Of a stretch of 7,999 nt of DNA, positions 6,267 through 7,999 are shown in pieces (positions within the stretch are counted from its first letter, which is position 1; each line of letters begins with the position of its first letter). The stretch is from UBA2653 sp964572685 (lineage in GTDB: Bacteria; Pseudomonadota; Gammaproteobacteria; Legionellales; Legionellaceae), in NCBI GenBank assembly GCA_964572685.1, contig CAZNFJ010000063.1, forward strand, positions 1 through 7,999. Direction: 5' to 3'. The position numbers and the translations under genes are program-made. A model generated the notes under the pieces. It ran no database searches. It was not told where the DNA came from and was given only the letters and a program-made list of their open reading frames with translations.

Positions 6267-6797
6267 ATGCGAGTCCAGCACCATAAGTTATTAGTATTTC
6301 TCATCTTGATTGCTGTGGGGATGTTTGGTTTTGGATTCGCTTTGGTACCTATTTATAATAGCTTGTGCAAAAGTCTTGGGATTAATGGTAAGGTTGATTT
6401 ACAAGGACCTGCTCAAAAAAGCATGGGTGGTGTAGATAGCTCTCGAACCATTATGGTTGAGTTTGTGGCGACTAATAATAGTTCGGTGCCGTGGAAGTTC
6501 TATCCGACCGTACATAAAGTTGAAGTCCATCCTGGAGAGTCTTCAAGATTATCCTTTTATGCAGAAAATAAAACGGACCATCAAATGGTGGTTCAAGCAA
6601 TCCCCAGCATTACTCCTGGAATTGCTGCAAAATATTTGAAAAAGACGGAGTGTTTTTGCTTTGCTCAACAAACACTTAATGCACATGAAGCCATGTATAT
6701 GCCGTTGATTTTTCATATTGATAGGGATTTACCGTTCAACGTGAAAACGATAACATTAGCATATACTTTATTTGATATTACAGATCGCAGGTCGTAG
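6267..6797 (+). CDS. ctaG: Cytochrome c oxidase assembly protein CtaG/Cox11 (copper delivery to CuB)
   Basis: Cox11-family proteins are membrane-anchored periplasmic copper chaperones needed to build the CuB centre of CoxA. The 176-residue product has a short cytoplasmic N-terminus, one membrane helix (about 8-28) and an immunoglobulin-like periplasmic domain. The copper-binding CFCF motif (C129, C131) is followed by AQQ. The conserved Cys after the helix (C34 in NSLCKSLGINGK) and the family end block (MPLIFHIDRDLP, then TITLAYTLFD) are present. Length is normal for the family. I start at ATG 6267 rather than the in-frame TTG six bases earlier because of the ribosome-binding site. It sits in the operon between coxA and coxC, which is the usual place; its stop is 14 bases before the coxC ATG. 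All expected key residues are present. Confidence 0.95.
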   Translation: MRVQHHKLLVFLILIAVGMFGFGFALVPIYNSLCKSLGINGKVDLQGPAQKSMGGVDSSRTIMVEFVATNNSSVPWKFYPTVHKVEVHPGESSRLSFYAENKTDHQMVVQAIPSITPGIAAKYLKKTECFCFAQQTLNAHEAMYMPLIFHIDRDLPFNVKTITLAYTLFDITDRRS

Positions 6798-6811
6798 AAG
6801 AGGAGAATTAT

Positions 6812-7681
6812 ATGGGTGCGCATGGATCTTATTATGTTCCAAAACCAAGTCATTGGCCATTAGTGGCAACGATTGGTTTATTGGTTACTTTATCAGGTGC
6901 AGCATCGTGGTTACATCATGATATCTTCGGTCCTTATGCTTTTTTCTTAGGGTTTTCAATTTTGATTTTTATGATGTTTGGCTGGTTTGGTCAAGTAATT
7001 TATGAAAATAATCATGGCAAATATGATTTACAAGTTGATCATTCCTTTCGATTGGGTATGATGTGGTTTATTTTTTCTGAGGTCTGTTTTTTCGGTGCTT
7101 TTTTTAGTGCTTTATTTTTCAGTCGTTTTTGGACTGTTCCACTTCTATCTGGGGAATATCATCCTATTACGCATTTAACCTTATGGCCTCATTTTAAAGC
7201 GGCTTGGCCTTTGTTGAATAATCCGGATAATAAAGTATTTTTAGGTGCTTTTGAATCGATGGGTGCTGCTGGTATCGCTTTAATCAATACTATTTTGTTA
7301 TTGACGTCGAGTGTCACTATCACCTGGGCGCATTGGGCTATCAAATTGAATAAGCGTAAGCAAATGCTGATGGGAACTGCCCTAACTATTTTTCTCGCTA
7401 TTTTATTCTTATGTTGCCAAGCTGCGGAATATCATGAAGCTTATACCGAAATGAATTTAACCTTAAATGCAGGCATTTATGGCACAACCTTTTTTATGTT
7501 AACTGGTTTTCATGGTTTGCATGTGACCATTGGTACCACCATTTTAATTGTGATTTTATATCGACTATATAAAGGGCATTTTACCGCAGAACGCCATTTT
7601 GGTTTTGAAGCAGCTGCTTGGTATTGGCATTTTGTAGATGTGGTTTGGTTATTCTTATATGTTTTTGTTTATTGGCTTTAA
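6812..7681 (+). CDS. coxC: Cytochrome c oxidase subunit III
   Basis: Subunit III stabilises subunit I and supports sustained proton uptake through the D-channel. The 289-residue product has seven predicted membrane helices and the family's key blocks: the lipid/proton-relevant Glu E90 in FSEVCFFGAFFSA, GFHGLHVTIG (232-241), and the C-terminal AWYWHFVDVVWLFLY with H273 and D276. Length is within the bacterial range, and a loop of about 40 residues (107-146) joins two helices, as in many proteobacterial homologues. AGGAG (6801-6805) lies six bases before the ATG. It is the last gene of the visible operon. SURF1, haem a synthase and haem o synthase genes, which often follow in gammaproteobacteria, are not in the 318 bases after it. 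Confidence 0.97.
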   Translation: MGAHGSYYVPKPSHWPLVATIGLLVTLSGAASWLHHDIFGPYAFFLGFSILIFMMFGWFGQVIYENNHGKYDLQVDHSFRLGMMWFIFSEVCFFGAFFSALFFSRFWTVPLLSGEYHPITHLTLWPHFKAAWPLLNNPDNKVFLGAFESMGAAGIALINTILLLTSSVTITWAHWAIKLNKRKQMLMGTALTIFLAILFLCCQAAEYHEAYTEMNLTLNAGIYGTTFFMLTGFHGLHVTIGTTILIVILYRLYKGHFTAERHFGFEAAAWYWHFVDVVWLFLYVFVYWL

Positions 7682-7696
7682 GTCTTCTTTCATCAT

Positions 7697-7724
7697 TGAG
7701 CTGCTGTAATAATATGGCAGCTCA
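7697..7724 (+). terminator. Hairpin after coxC, possible weak terminator
   Basis: TGAGCTGC (7697-7704) pairs with GCAGCTCA (7717-7724). The stem can extend inwards by four more pairs, two of them G-T, to leave an ATAA loop. It begins 16 bases after the coxC stop. No T-run follows directly (only TTTT at 7732-7735), so it may be an RNA-stabilising hairpin or an inefficient terminator. Confidence 0.6.
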
Positions 7725-7764
7725 TCACTAATTTTAAGGCAACAAAATTTTTCTGTTTTTATTG

Positions 7765-7783
7765 ACGTTTGTTCGACATTGAA
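7765..7783 (-). repeat. Second IS982-like terminal repeat, inverted relative to 224-242
   Basis: ACGT, two bases, then GTTCGACATTGAA: the reverse complement matches 224-242 at 17 of 19 positions with a perfect 13-base core. In this orientation the element body would lie to its right. No transposase start is recognisable in the following 137 bases, so it is either a decayed end or a short non-autonomous element. Confidence 0.5.
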
Positions 7784-7920
7784 AAAATAATTAGCGGTTT
7801 AAGCGTAAATTCAGAAATTTATTCCCTTCTAAATATTTATCCCATTATTCCACAAGCGCCATTATTAGCGAATTTTTATATTTTTTTTATTATTGTAATT
7901 GATGGGGTGATTTTTATATT
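7784..7920. other. AT-rich non-coding stretch between two IS-like ends
   Basis: Together with 7682-7764 this is the longest gene-free part of the window. I see no credible reading frame with a start codon and ribosome-binding site on either strand, no recognisable RNA gene and no clear promoter. It contains long T-runs near 7877-7890 and reads like decayed mobile-element or intergenic DNA. Confidence 0.5.
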
Positions 7921-7999
7921 AGACCTCTTTCGAAACTAGCAATTTAGGGTTTTGTCGCAAAAAGTCTGCCCAACGCCTAGACTTAAATTATTGAGGCCG
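7921..7999. mobile_element. Possible edge of a second insertion sequence (IS5-like end)
   Basis: From AGACCTCTTTCGAAACT (7921-7937) the base composition changes from very AT-rich to mixed. The AGACCTCTTTCGAAA start resembles ends of IS5-type elements known from intracellular bacteria; this is recollection of a pattern, not an alignment. On the minus strand an open frame of about 20 codons (ending in TAG at 7938-7940) could be a transposase tail, but I cannot identify it. The window ends here. Confidence 0.3.

Noticed and set aside
6457..6639. Plus-strand open frame of 60 codons inside ctaG
   Set aside because: Out-of-frame shadow of ctaG, with no start signals of its own.

Overview
The window looks like a piece of an AT-rich, IS-containing gammaproteobacterial chromosome. 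An intracellular or Legionellales-type host (Legionella, Coxiella, Berkiella relatives) is my best guess. The reasons are low GC, IS982-type remnants, cytochrome c5-type domains and a coxB-coxA-ctaG-coxC order. No rRNA or other taxonomic marker is present, so this is inference. I see no tRNA, rRNA, CRISPR array, origin or phage gene.

Layout. Bases 1-243 hold the 3' end of a dead IS982-family element: the transposase tail carries an internal stop and is followed by a candidate terminal repeat. A strong bidirectional hairpin (245-273) separates it from a minus-strand gene (283-1512) for a 409-residue membrane protein I do not recognise, which has its own promoter (1540-1568). A 178-bp divergent intergenic region follows, carrying a good sigma70-type promoter for a plus-strand tetraheme c-type cytochrome (1691-3235, or from GTG 1703). 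That gene ends at a strong terminator (3248-3286). A second promoter (3316-3345) and a leader of about 107 nt precede the cytochrome c oxidase operon: coxB with a fused C-terminal cytochrome c domain (3459-4664), coxA (4661-6250), ctaG/cox11 (6267-6797) and coxC (6812-7681). The operon is closed by a hairpin without a good U-tract (7697-7724). The last 280 bases are AT-rich and non-coding. They carry a second copy, inverted, of the IS982-like end (7765-7783) and what may be the edge of a different IS (from about 7921).

How the genes work together. CoxA (haem a, haem a3, CuB), CoxB (CuA plus one haem c) and CoxC form the core of an A-type proton-pumping, caa3-like terminal oxidase. CtaG delivers copper to CuB. 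The upstream cytochrome joins an alcohol-dehydrogenase-cytochrome-like diheme half to two cytochrome c5-like domains, and is a plausible periplasmic electron carrier or donor to this oxidase. It has its own promoter and terminator, and no dehydrogenase lies beside it. Its most interesting details are predicted axial-ligand changes: Met to Phe at haem 1 and Met to His at haem 4. Otherwise the cox block is conventional. I found no convincing evidence of a wholly new multi-gene system. The unfamiliar parts are the orphan membrane protein, the four-haem domain combination and the pair of IS ends bracketing about 7.5 kb.
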